Source: a virus
Reading direction: 5' to 3' (one strand)
DNA: 20,618 nt
Virus record (IMG/VR): IMGVR_UViG_3300007510_000889
Coordinates: 1 to 20,618 of that record
In this document: positions 7,131 through 14,120 of the stretch, in pieces
Layout of the letters: every line of letters starts with the position of its first letter
Numbering within the stretch: the stretch's first letter is position 1
Program-made: the position numbers and the translations under genes
Notes under the pieces: generated by a model
Seen by the model: the letters and a program-made list of their open reading frames with translations, nothing else
Databases searched by the model: none
What the model was told of the DNA's origin: nothing

Positions 7131-9611
7131 TCAGTTCTCCAGAACAGAATCTTTTATTATAGTTTCAAGTCGTGTAGCAAGAGTTTGAGTACTGGTTGTG
7201 TCGCTGCTTTTTAATTCTACACAATCCCGTTTTGAAAATGTTCTTGGAAGTACAGATATGTCAGCAGGAACAACAAATTTACGGTTGTCCAAAGTTACTA
7301 GAGGAGTTTCAAGGGCTTCTTTTACGTCCATAAGAATGTTAGCGTGTTCTTGCCAAGGTAGGGATTTAGGAATTTGAAAAACTATTTCATCGTGTTTCTG
7401 TAGAAGCAACTCAACTGAACGGTATTTTTGTCCGCCGTAGTAAATGAGGTTTAATCCACGTTCATTAATTACGTCACCGACAGTTCCTTGAGGAATACAA
7501 CTATAGGCTTCTTTAAAAAGCTTATCACCCCAACGATTCATGAATAAAGTCTTCCGACCCATCAGATTCGTCACAACCCGACCATTACGAAGCATCGAAC
7601 GAACCATTCCGTGGTAGGAATTTCTCACGCCGGGATAGGCCATATGATAACGTTCGACAACCCACTTAGCTTGACTTTCTAGCATCTGATAAAGTAAAGC
7701 AAAACTCCGATAACCCAAATCATAATTAAGTCCGTGATTTGCTTTCTTACCCCAAAATCTTTCATCATGCGTACCATCACCAAGTTGACATGCTTCAGCC
7801 CCATGCTCCACATCGTATTCAGTTGAAACTTCTTCGATAGGTTTCTGGAAAATCAAGGAAGCAGTTAACCGATGAATATCAATACCTTCCTCAAACGCTT
7901 TAATCATCGAGATAATATTACCAACATAAGCAACAATTCGATTCTCAGCCTGTGAAAGATCAATCGCATAACCGACATAGCCCGGATCAATTAAAAAGAA
8001 TTTAAGCAAAGCATGTGGAATGTTCTGGAGGTTCATGCCAGTCCCAAAGATATTTTCGCTAGAAGAGATTCGTGAGAACTTTGTTCCAGCAGGATTAAAT
8101 GAACTTCGCATTCGACTATCCTTGTCAACTTTTACTAACTTACCATCAACTACAGGCAGATAAGTTCCTTTAAGTTTCCGGATTTTACGGATCTTTTGAA
8201 CCAACGTAGCTTCTTTAACACCTTTCCGAGCCAACCGAGTCATAGCAATATCATCAGTCGTTGGTCGTTTTGTTTTGCGATTTTTGTAAGCCTTAAAACC
8301 CAGTGAGCCATAGAAATATTTACTGAGCTGTTGTGGAGAATTAGCATTTAGTTCCTGTCCAGCAGCTTCATTAAGCTTTGCTTGGACTTCAACTTGTTCT
8401 GATTCAAGCCGTTCATTTTCAGCGATCATCCCTTCCACGTCACACAGAATACCGCGTTCTTGCATATAAACAAGAGGCGCAACAATCTTAGTTTGGCGCT
8501 CATAAGTTTTCTCATTCTTCTGTTGCTTTAATCGCTGCTGTTGTTTTGGAAATGCCTCAGCACAAATAAGTGAATCAGTTGCGTTATATTTCCATAACTC
8601 AGACCAACCACCTCCACCAAAGTATTTCTTTCCCTCGTCCTTATAATATTGATGATCTGTCCAGATGCTCGTAATAAAGTCAAGACCCATAGGATAATCA
8701 GGCATAATTATTTTCTGGGCAATCATCGTGTCTTCGGCATTTTTAGTTTTAATTCCATAACGACGGAGTAAAAAGTGTTTATCAAATCCGATGTTTTGCC
8801 CGCCCTTTTTTATACTGGGATTTTCCAGAATCTTTGCTATGCTAAGCATCACGTCAAGTTCCTGGTCAGGAAGAAAGTAGTTATTCTGATCTTGAATAAA
8901 TGGAATCGAAATAGCTTCATCATCACGAAAAACAAATGAGATACATGAAACTTCTTCATTATAGATTTCAATATCAAAATATACGATTGAGCCATTAAGC
9001 CCAGCTTCGTGAGTTTTTTCGAGATAACTTAAACAATCAAAGAAACTAGGATTAATTATAAGTTTTCTGGCTTTTAGTTTAAAGTTTTCAGATGCTGTGC
9101 CTAGAGCACGCCGTAAATCGAATTGAATTAAGAAACGATTTAGGAACTGGAACTTTGGCGGGATAACTGTAGATGGATGAAGGCATGGAATGATCCACTT
9201 TCCAGGTAGTTCTGGGCAAGTAAGTACAGAACCACGCCACTTAGTTATTCCACTACGACCAGTTAAAACTGCTAAAGCATAATTACCACAAGCTACAATG
9301 GCTTTAGTTTTTACTTTCTTAAGTTCTTCAATTAAGTTATCTTTATGCCACTGACCAATCCCGCTGAATGTCATGCTTTTTAAGTTAAGATAATTACTGA
9401 CATAATGATCGAGGTCTTTGGCATAGTTGGTTAAATAACAGTCATGTCGCATAAGATTTACAGCCTGAAGATTCTCATTCAACTCCCGACCTGCCGGACC
9501 AACGAAAGGTCTTCCACTTTGAATATCTGTTTTCCCAGGCTGCTCACCAACAATAGCGATTTTAGCTTTTAGTGGATCGCCTTCCGGTCTTACATAAGTT
9601 TTTGTTTTCAT
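7131..9611 (-). CDS. Family A DNA polymerase with N-terminal uracil-DNA-glycosylase-like domain
   Basis: The 826-residue replicative polymerase has three parts. Residues 20-175 resemble family 4/SPO1-polymerase-related uracil-DNA glycosylase: GEQPGKTD (22-29), GRPFVGPAG (33-41) and LHPSTV (144-149); the usual N-terminal iron-sulphur CxxC is absent. Residues 205-350 are a 3'-5' exonuclease with D213/E215, N273/D277 and Y342/D346, so proofreading is probably active. The polymerase core has motif A DLSQAE (D551, E556), motif B R618-K622-H626-Y630 and motif C QKHDE (738-742). All catalytic acids are present. The residue matching E. coli Phe762 is His626, an unusual choice. The start ATG has AAAGGA seven bases upstream. 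The gene follows the DnaQ-like exonuclease and precedes the helicase. SPO1 polymerase is the known precedent for this kind of fusion. Confidence 0.95.
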   Translation of the reverse strand: MKTKTYVRPEGDPLKAKIAIVGEQPGKTDIQSGRPFVGPAGRELNENLQAVNLMRHDCYLTNYAKDLDHYVSNYLNLKSMTFSGIGQWHKDNLIEELKKVKTKAIVACGNYALAVLTGRSGITKWRGSVLTCPELPGKWIIPCLHPSTVIPPKFQFLNRFLIQFDLRRALGTASENFKLKARKLIINPSFFDCLSYLEKTHEAGLNGSIVYFDIEIYNEEVSCISFVFRDDEAISIPFIQDQNNYFLPDQELDVMLSIAKILENPSIKKGGQNIGFDKHFLLRRYGIKTKNAEDTMIAQKIIMPDYPMGLDFITSIWTDHQYYKDEGKKYFGGGGWSELWKYNATDSLICAEAFPKQQQRLKQQKNEKTYERQTKIVAPLVYMQERGILCDVEGMIAENERLESEQVEVQAKLNEAAGQELNANSPQQLSKYFYGSLGFKAYKNRKTKRPTTDDIAMTRLARKGVKEATLVQKIRKIRKLKGTYLPVVDGKLVKVDKDSRMRSSFNPAGTKFSRISSSENIFGTGMNLQNIPHALLKFFLIDPGYVGYAIDLSQAENRIVAYVGNIISMIKAFEEGIDIHRLTASLIFQKPIEEVSTEYDVEHGAEACQLGDGTHDERFWGKKANHGLNYDLGYRSFALLYQMLESQAKWVVERYHMAYPGVRNSYHGMVRSMLRNGRVVTNLMGRKTLFMNRWGDKLFKEAYSCIPQGTVGDVINERGLNLIYYGGQKYRSVELLLQKHDEIVFQIPKSLPWQEHANILMDVKEALETPLVTLDNRKFVVPADISVLPRTFSKRDCVELKSSDTTSTQTLATRLETIIKDSVLEN

Positions 9612-9629
9612 AGAAACATCCTTTCATAG

Positions 9630-10205
9630 CTAAGCTCTAATCCAACCACGTCTTACCAGTTCATAATAGCATTTCATGGTAGCCTTAATATCAAACATAG
9701 CATCATGAGCACCAACGAAGTTCTCGTTAAATAAGAATTGATAAAGCTCCTGGAGCTTAGGCCACTTATATTTTCCGTAACGTCCAGGGAGTTTACATAA
9801 AGCTGTCGTGCCTAGCATTGTACAATAGCATTTTGAGTTAGTTATTAATGTATCAGCCAGGCTAGTTCGATGGAATAATCCTCGGACTAAACGAGAATCA
9901 AATTGCCAGTTATGACAAACAAGTTTATTAGCCTGCTGGATTAATTCCTTCATCATATGAGCTGCTAGGTGTTCACTGACTCCTGTTCGTTCAGCTAATG
10001 TAACGGGAATGTTATGGACTTTTTGAGCACCTTCACTAATCGTCCGTCCATTAGGCTGAATGATCACGTTAAGCTCGGCATAAGAAATTCCTTCCTCAGC
10101 CAGCACTGCACCAACCTGAACAATCCAGGGAAAATCTGTTGCTTTATGATCAGGTTTTTTAAAGTTAAATACTCCACTTGTTTCAGTATCAAAAAAGAGT
10201 TCCAT
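9630..10205 (-). CDS. DnaQ-like DEDDh 3'-5' exonuclease
   Basis: A 191-residue exonuclease of the DnaQ/RNase T superfamily. Counting from the ATG at 10205, Exo I is FFDTET (D6, E8), Exo II is CHNWQFD (D103) and Exo III is HDAMFD (H167, D172), so the full DEDDh set is present. It probably trims DNA or RNA 3' ends during replication or degrades host nucleic acid. The polymerase downstream has its own proofreading domain, so this is not simply its missing epsilon subunit. I chose ATG 10205 over the TTG one codon upstream because AAAGGA sits six bases before it. The start overlaps the dCMP deaminase end by 17 bases, indicating translational coupling. Confidence 0.9.
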   Translation of the reverse strand: MELFFDTETSGVFNFKKPDHKATDFPWIVQVGAVLAEEGISYAELNVIIQPNGRTISEGAQKVHNIPVTLAERTGVSEHLAAHMMKELIQQANKLVCHNWQFDSRLVRGLFHRTSLADTLITNSKCYCTMLGTTALCKLPGRYGKYKWPKLQELYQFLFNENFVGAHDAMFDIKATMKCYYELVRRGWIRA

Positions 10206-10716
10206 CAATTATCCTTTCTTTGTTATAGTTACGAATAATAAGTGATGATTCACCTATTAAGAATTTTGATTGCTCGTCATACCAATCGTTAATGTTTACA
10301 CAGACCAGTTCCCGAATTCCTGCATTGATTATTTTCTTTAAGCATTCACGGCACGGGATTCCACAGTTCATATACATAGTCGTACCGTTAGTCGAAACAC
10401 CAATCTGAGCAGCATTTACGATTGCATTTTCTTCTGCATGTGAAGCCGTGCATAAGTGAAGTCCTTCGCCAGATTTGAAATTCAGTGCTTGGCGTGGACA
10501 CGAGTGACGTTGGTCAGGCCTGATAAACGGTAATGAATGATCGGTCAGGATTCGTTCCTCACCACAATGAGGGATTCCACGTGGAGGCCCGTTGAAACCA
10601 GTCGAAACAATCGTTCGATTACGGACAATTACTGCACCAATTTGACGACTTAAACAAGTAGACCATCGAGCAATCTCGTTACAAAGTCCTAAGAAACGAT
10701 CATCCCACTTATTCAT
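10189..10716 (-). CDS. Deoxycytidylate (dCMP) deaminase
   Basis: Converts dCMP to dUMP, feeding dTMP synthesis. The zinc-dependent cytidine/deoxycytidylate deaminase signature is intact: HAEEN with H93 and catalytic E95, and PCREC with C122 and C125. The N-terminal half has the WSTCLSRQIGAVIV and GFNGPPRG segments typical of ComEB/dCMP deaminases. The 175-residue length is normal for phage members. Extra His/Cys at 50-51 and 71-73 could bind a second metal. The ATG overlaps the upstream gene by 8 bases. No thymidylate synthase is in the window, so the rest of the dTMP route must be outside it or supplied by the host. Confidence 0.95.
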   Translation of the reverse strand: MNKWDDRFLGLCNEIARWSTCLSRQIGAVIVRNRTIVSTGFNGPPRGIPHCGEERILTDHSLPFIRPDQRHSCPRQALNFKSGEGLHLCTASHAEENAIVNAAQIGVSTNGTTMYMNCGIPCRECLKKIINAGIRELVCVNINDWYDEQSKFLIGESSLIIRNYNKERIIDGTLF

Positions 10717-10924
10717 TTTCTAGTTTCTTTTTAGATTCAAGCCAGGTTTTTTTAGGTTTTAGTTTTGGCTCCGGATTTTCATCTGGGGCAGTTTCAAGAC
10801 TGCAATTAATACCTTCAAGAAATTCAACAATTCCCATTAAGGCCAGTTTAATATTCGTATGTTGTGATCGTTGTGAATGAGTAATTCGTTTGACTCGTTC
10901 CTTGATTTTATTGAGCTTCTCCAC
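10709..10924 (-). CDS. Small basic/acidic unknown protein, probably GTG start
   Basis: I place the start at GTG 10924, which has a full AGGAGG nine bases upstream, giving 71 residues; the longer frame from ATG 10969 lies deep inside the upstream gene and has no good ribosome binding site. The product begins VEKLNKIKERVKR, has a short hydrophobic helix (LALMGIVEFLEGI) and ends in a Pro/Lys/Glu-rich tail. No recognised domain. Its first 17 bases overlap the 93-residue gene and its last 8 overlap dCMP deaminase, so it is translated as part of a coupled series. Function unknown. Confidence 0.65.
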   Translation of the reverse strand: MEKLNKIKERVKRITHSQRSQHTNIKLALMGIVEFLEGINCSLETAPDENPEPKLKPKKTWLESKKKLENE

Positions 10925-11189
10925 TGGACACTTCCTCCTTTGTAAGTTTATTATAAACAAATTGAGCATAGTGAGCTACCTTTAACATATCCCGACGTGA
11001 TTCAACAAGACCTCGTGCATTGTAAAGTCTTCGATTATAATAACGCTGAATACACTGCCAGCAATCTTCAGTAGTGAAATCATCAATCTGCTCATTGCCG
11101 CTTTTATTTTCATACTGCATGTTAGCATAGTTTTTAATATGTTCTTCAACCAGTTTACTAAATTCTCGCCATTCTTTTAATCTGTTCAT
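10908..11189 (-). CDS. Conserved-looking phage protein of unknown function
   Basis: 93 residues, ATG preceded by AGGAGG. The pattern is W-x-x-F near the start, HIKNYANMQYE, then FTTEDCWQCIQRYYNRR, N-ARG and RRDMLKVAHYAQFVY. This combination of an acidic DC..CI.RY helix and a D-x-x-K-x-x-HYA helix is one I have seen in many phage hypothetical proteins; I cannot attach a biochemical function. The H, E and D residues on helices are reminiscent of all-alpha nucleotide-handling proteins, which would suit the neighbouring dCMP deaminase, but this is speculation. Confidence 0.75.
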   Translation of the reverse strand: MNRLKEWREFSKLVEEHIKNYANMQYENKSGNEQIDDFTTEDCWQCIQRYYNRRLYNARGLVESRRDMLKVAHYAQFVYNKLTKEEVSSGEAQ

Positions 11190-11197
11190 CTTTCCTC

Positions 11198-11380
11198 CTA
11201 CATAGAACTAAAATTATTAATACCATAGTTATAATGATCCTTCACTTGCCTACAACTATGGCAATAAAACCAAGGTACGCCCTTTCCGATATATCCATAT
11301 CTGAATTTCTTATTGTGCCACTTCCGACACATCGGGCATTTACACTTAATTTTTACTCGTTTCTGTGCGTTCGTTGACAT
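11198..11380 (-). CDS. Small zinc-ribbon protein
   Basis: 60 residues with two cysteine pairs, CPMC (C15, C18) and CHSC (C40, C43), separated by a 21-residue basic and aromatic stretch: a classic four-Cys zinc ribbon. The N terminus is basic (KRVKIK). It probably binds nucleic acid or a protein partner. AAAAGG lies six bases before the ATG; the start overlaps the next gene's end by 35 bases. The zinc ribbon is visible in sequence; the function is not. Confidence 0.7.
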   Translation of the reverse strand: MSTNAQKRVKIKCKCPMCRKWHNKKFRYGYIGKGVPWFYCHSCRQVKDHYNYGINNFSSM

Positions 11381-11567
11381 GCATAGCCTTTTGTAATTCG
11401 TTTCTAAGATTTATTACTTGATTGTCACGGAATGTTGATACTGAAGTAAGAAAACTACGAGCACAAACGTGACATATGTAGGCTGAATTGATGGTAGACT
11501 TGTAATAAATCCTGTGTGGGTCTTTGATGCTAGTAGTTGTACAAAAACTACATACGGTTTTTTCCAT
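11346..11567 (-). CDS. Small ClpX-type zinc-finger protein
   Basis: 73 residues from ATG 11567. CSFC (C6, C9) and YICHVC (C32, C35) match the spacing and surrounding residues of the ClpX N-terminal zinc finger; the rest is a polar helical tail. Such a domain could bind an adaptor, a host protease partner or nucleic acid. I reject the longer frame starting at 11615 because it runs through a palindrome copy and AAGGA precedes ATG 11567. The palindrome lies 23 bases before the start. Confidence 0.7.
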   Translation of the reverse strand: MEKTVCSFCTTTSIKDPHRIYYKSTINSAYICHVCARSFLTSVSTFRDNQVINLRNELQKAMHVNERTETSKN

Positions 11568-11590
11568 GTTAGATTCCTTTTTATTCTTAT

Positions 11591-11603
11591 GCAATTTAAT
11601 TGC
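11591..11603. repeat. 13-bp palindrome GCAATTTAATTGC, copy 2
   Basis: The palindrome contains the TAA stop of the methyltransferase gene (11596-11598) and ends 23 bases before the ATG of the ClpX-type zinc-finger gene. Confidence 0.9.
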
Positions 11604-12972
11604 GATAGGTGTCAATAAGTTTCGCTACAAAAGCCTCTTTGTGTTCTTCGCCCAGATCAGTTCCGAAAGCTTTCATCTTACTTTCATGAGCAGCAAGAAT
11701 AGTAGTACCACTGCCAAGAAACGGAACTAAGATTTTTGATCCTGGCTCAGTAAAGGTCTGAAGGATTTCTTGGATTAATTCGATTGGTCGTTCAGTTGGA
11801 TGGATTTTCTGGGTTGGTGGGACAGTCTTGAAACTGAAAGAATTTGGTCGACCCTGCTTAACAATCTTTGGATCGCCCTTTTTAGCATAAAAGAACATTT
11901 CAAATGTAGATGCAAGATGCCGCATCGGGGAATTAGTCTGCCCATAGATTCCTGTAGGCATTCCTGTTTCATCTTCAACACCTTTTACCCACACACAAGG
12001 AAGTCCACGAACCTTCAGCTTTGCGGCTTTCAGCCAATCAAGCATTAAGCCAAACCATGGGTCCGGGCTAAACCAGCAAATCATAAAACTATTCGGTTTC
12101 ATAACTCGATAACATTCTTTAAATGTCCGGAGCATAAAACTAGGATAATCTTGTGGGTCTATTTCATTATACCCTGTTTCGCCGTAAGAATAACTTCCAA
12201 CATCGTTGTCAGCTTTTTTTATTTTACCGAGATTAATTGCATACGGCGGATCGATTTCTACCAAGTCAATAGAATTATCTGGCAGTTGCTTGACAAACTC
12301 AAAAAAATCACCATGAACAAAACTATCAGCGAGTTGTTTGATTAGTTTATCCTTGCCCCGGTTTCCGCCAGTTTCCTCATCAAACCGTTTAATGGCATCT
12401 TGCCGAACTACCATCTTACCGATGTTATTTTTAAGCTTCAACGCCTCAGCCCGGTTTTTCATCTTATCCCAACCAGCTTCTGGAATTTTCTCCATCATAT
12501 CAGCAAGATCAATATCCTGGCGAAGTTTCTCACGACTAATTCCGATCATATCAGCCACGTCACTACGGCTTACGCCAGGGGCATCCGGAGATGTAGATAT
12601 TTTCTCTCCATGAATTTCTTGCTGTAAGTGTAAAATCTCTCGCTCAAGATTTACTTCTTCATAAAATGTCAGATTCTCACGCTGAATATTTTCCATCAGT
12701 TCAATTGATTTTATCTCAAGTGTCGTGAGTGTCGATGGAAAAATCTTACAATCAATTTCTTTTTTATCCAGATGCTGACAAGCAGCAAGTCTACGTCCGC
12801 CAGCCAGAAGCAGATAAAGCCCATCCCCGGTATCCATTACTGCAATAGGGTGGATCAGACCTCGGGTTTGAATATCTTCAGCCAATGACGGAATATTATT
12901 ATAGTCCTTTCTTGCACGCTCTCCTGGGTCAATAAGTTTAGTTTTAACTCTTGCTAAGCGTCCTTTACTCAT
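11596..12972 (-). CDS. ParB-like domain fused to beta-class DNA methyltransferase
   Basis: A 458-residue fusion. Residues about 8-115 are ParB/Spo0J-like: LIHPIAV, LLAGGRRLAACQ (GGRR 58-61) and ENIQRENL (94-101). A helix-turn-helix follows at about 137-158. Residues 218-458 are an adenine-N6 or cytosine-N4 methyltransferase: DPPY at 241-244 (catalytic motif IV) comes before the AdoMet-binding FLGSGTT at 418-424, the beta-class order, with HPTERP just ahead of the latter. No restriction enzyme is seen nearby, so it probably protects or marks phage DNA. ParB-MTase fusions are known in phages and mobile elements. AAAGGAGAG precedes the ATG. The start overlaps the upstream gene by 8 bases. Confidence 0.92.
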   Translation of the reverse strand: MSKGRLARVKTKLIDPGERARKDYNNIPSLAEDIQTRGLIHPIAVMDTGDGLYLLLAGGRRLAACQHLDKKEIDCKIFPSTLTTLEIKSIELMENIQRENLTFYEEVNLEREILHLQQEIHGEKISTSPDAPGVSRSDVADMIGISREKLRQDIDLADMMEKIPEAGWDKMKNRAEALKLKNNIGKMVVRQDAIKRFDEETGGNRGKDKLIKQLADSFVHGDFFEFVKQLPDNSIDLVEIDPPYAINLGKIKKADNDVGSYSYGETGYNEIDPQDYPSFMLRTFKECYRVMKPNSFMICWFSPDPWFGLMLDWLKAAKLKVRGLPCVWVKGVEDETGMPTGIYGQTNSPMRHLASTFEMFFYAKKGDPKIVKQGRPNSFSFKTVPPTQKIHPTERPIELIQEILQTFTEPGSKILVPFLGSGTTILAAHESKMKAFGTDLGEEHKEAFVAKLIDTYRN

Positions 12973-13186
12973 TTATACTCTCCTTTAACATTTTCAATAG
13001 TTCAGCTTTTGTAACAGCTTCTAATGGATTCTTTTTTACCCGGGCCTTGGTTTTTCTCTTGGCTCGAATAGTAAACTTAGTAATCTTTTTGGTTAATCGA
13101 GATTGTCTAATCTTACGAATCAAGTTAAAAGCATCGGCTTTGGGCATCTCACTAATTGATATACAGAGATCATCTATAGTAGCCAT
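12965..13186 (-). CDS. Small basic protein of unknown function
   Basis: 73 residues. The first half, MATIDDLCISISEMP and on to IRKIRQSR, is helical; residues 34-55 are strongly basic (TKKITKFTIRAKRKTKARVK), and the end is a short helix rich in Lys, Leu and Glu. This suggests nucleic-acid or protein binding. I have seen phage hypotheticals with the same opening next to ParB-MTase genes, but know no function. AGGAG lies seven bases before the ATG. The end overlaps the methyltransferase start by 8 bases. Confidence 0.7.
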   Translation of the reverse strand: MATIDDLCISISEMPKADAFNLIRKIRQSRLTKKITKFTIRAKRKTKARVKKNPLEAVTKAELLKMLKESINE

Positions 13187-13188
13187 AG

Positions 13189-13410
13189 TTAGTCTCCTAA
13201 TTTAAGTTTACTCATATCCCTTAAAGTAATACTACGCTCGACAAGTAAACCCAAAACCTTTCCAGCCCCGTATCTGTCAATTAACTCTAAAAGATCATCT
13301 ATCATAACACCGAAAACAACTTTCCTCATCCCGTGATCGAGATATTTTACAAGTTTCATGTCTTGTTCTTCAGTGATATCTACACTCAAGCGAGGCCTAC
13401 GATAACTCAT
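13189..13410 (-). CDS. Ribbon-helix-helix-like small protein
   Basis: 73 residues. The start, RPRLSVDITEEQ, then a helix ending in HG, then RKVVFGVMIDDLLELIDRYG, fits the beta-helix-helix pattern of Arc/MetJ-type DNA-binding dimers; a shorter C-terminal helix follows (VLGLLVERSI). It may be a transcription regulator, and the palindrome family upstream of its operon partner is a candidate binding site, though there is no direct evidence. TAATG junction with the preceding gene and AGGGAGG before the ATG. Confidence 0.7.
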   Translation of the reverse strand: MSYRRPRLSVDITEEQDMKLVKYLDHGMRKVVFGVMIDDLLELIDRYGAGKVLGLLVERSITLRDMSKLKLGD

Positions 13411-13604
13411 TATGCTAACCTCCCTTTAATTAATTCGTTAAATTCATCAACTAAATCAATCCCCTCACGAATCAGTTTAATACTTATAAAGTTATTATAT
13501 CGAGTAGTTCCGTGATAACTTAATGCGTTAAGAATTTCACTGAGTATTCGTACAGTTTCTGCGTGGTGTGAAGGGATGTTAGGTTGGTAACCTTTTTTAC
13601 TCAT
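13410..13604 (-). CDS. Small unknown protein, first gene after a terminator-palindrome unit
   Basis: 64 residues from ATG 13604, which is preceded by GGAAGGTGG; a longer frame from 13622 would start inside the spacer and is not preferred. Predicted mostly helical (TVRILSEILNAL, IREGIDLVDEFNELIKGRL), with HH near the N terminus. No recognised domain; it may be a partner of the ribbon-helix-helix gene that overlaps it by one base (TAATG). The palindrome copy lies 14 bases before its ATG and an intrinsic terminator directly before that, so this gene opens a new transcription unit unless there is read-through. Confidence 0.65.
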   Translation of the reverse strand: MSKKGYQPNIPSHHAETVRILSEILNALSYHGTTRYNNFISIKLIREGIDLVDEFNELIKGRLA

Positions 13605-13618
13605 TTTAACCACCTTCC

Positions 13619-13631
13619 GCAATTAAATTGC
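13619..13631. repeat. 13-bp palindrome GCAATTAAATTGC, copy 3
   Basis: Abuts the terminator hairpin at 13632-13674 on one side and the GGAAGG ribosome binding site on the other. Confidence 0.9.
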
Positions 13632-13674
13632 AAAAGAGGCTAGTCCAAGAATAACTCCCAGACTAACCTCTTTT
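13632..13674 (-). terminator. Intrinsic terminator after the ssDNA-binding gene
   Basis: The 14-base arms AAAAGAGGCTAGTC and GACTAACCTCTTTT pair completely with one G-T wobble around a 15-base loop. The 3' arm on the minus strand ends in four T. The symmetry means it could also act on the plus strand. Confidence 0.85.
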
Positions 13675-13681
13675 TAGTTAT

Positions 13682-14092
13682 TTATGCCCCACGGACATAT
13701 TTGCGAATTTTATTAGTAGGGTTACCATCCTGATCCTTGCCGACACCGAGAATTGCCCAGCCAGTAACACCAACAATATCATTTTTTATGTCGAGCTGAC
13801 CGCCAAAGTCAATGCTAAAAGCCTCGCTAAAGCTAAGAAGCTTAAGTGTAGCAGCATTTTTCTCTTTGGGACTCATACCTTCATTCGGCAAAGGCAAATA
13901 GTCACCGAACTCCTTGCTGTAAGGATCATCCATTATTTCAAAGAAAGGCATTACAAAATCGTTCCCGTTTTTATCCTGGTTTTTCATGAAACTGACGATG
14001 CGAAGTTCAGCTTCTTCTCCATCCGGATGAACAGTTGGCTCATATGTGTCAGTTAAATCTACGCCACTTAAATCAATAAATTCCTCAGTCAT
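13682..14092 (-). CDS. DUF669-like single-stranded-DNA-binding protein
   Basis: 136 residues. An acidic N terminus (EEFIDLSGVDLTDTYEP), a central ELRIVSFMKNQDKNG segment, an FFEI strand and a C-terminal VTGWAILGVG strand resemble phage DUF669 proteins, which are thought to bind ssDNA with an OB-like fold. It directly follows a RecA/Sak4-like ATPase, the usual pairing in phage recombination modules. Its job would be to coat ssDNA for annealing or replication. AGGAG precedes the ATG, with a small TCGAC/GTCGA hairpin just upstream at 14106-14119. A strong terminator follows the stop. The family call is by remembered resemblance. Confidence 0.7.
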   Translation of the reverse strand: MTEEFIDLSGVDLTDTYEPTVHPDGEEAELRIVSFMKNQDKNGNDFVMPFFEIMDDPYSKEFGDYLPLPNEGMSPKEKNAATLKLLSFSEAFSIDFGGQLDIKNDIVGVTGWAILGVGKDQDGNPTNKIRKYVRGA

Positions 14093-14120
14093 TTTACTTC
14101 TCCTTTCGACTCACGTCGAG

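Noticed and set aside
11610-11615. TTGACA on the minus strand before palindrome copy 2
   Set aside because: It encodes conserved-looking C-terminal residues of the methyltransferase and has no -10 at 16-18 bases; probably chance.
11568-11615. Longer N terminus for the ClpX-type zinc protein
   Set aside because: It would translate the palindrome and lacks a ribosome binding site; ATG 11567 has AAGGA.
12338-12613. Plus-strand open frame of about 90 codons
   Set aside because: It is opposite the ParB/HTH part of the methyltransferase fusion and is Ser/Phe-rich, like a reverse-strand shadow.
14106-14119. TCGAC/GTCGA hairpin before the ssDNA-binding gene as terminator
   Set aside because: Only a 5-bp stem with no T-run; too weak to call.
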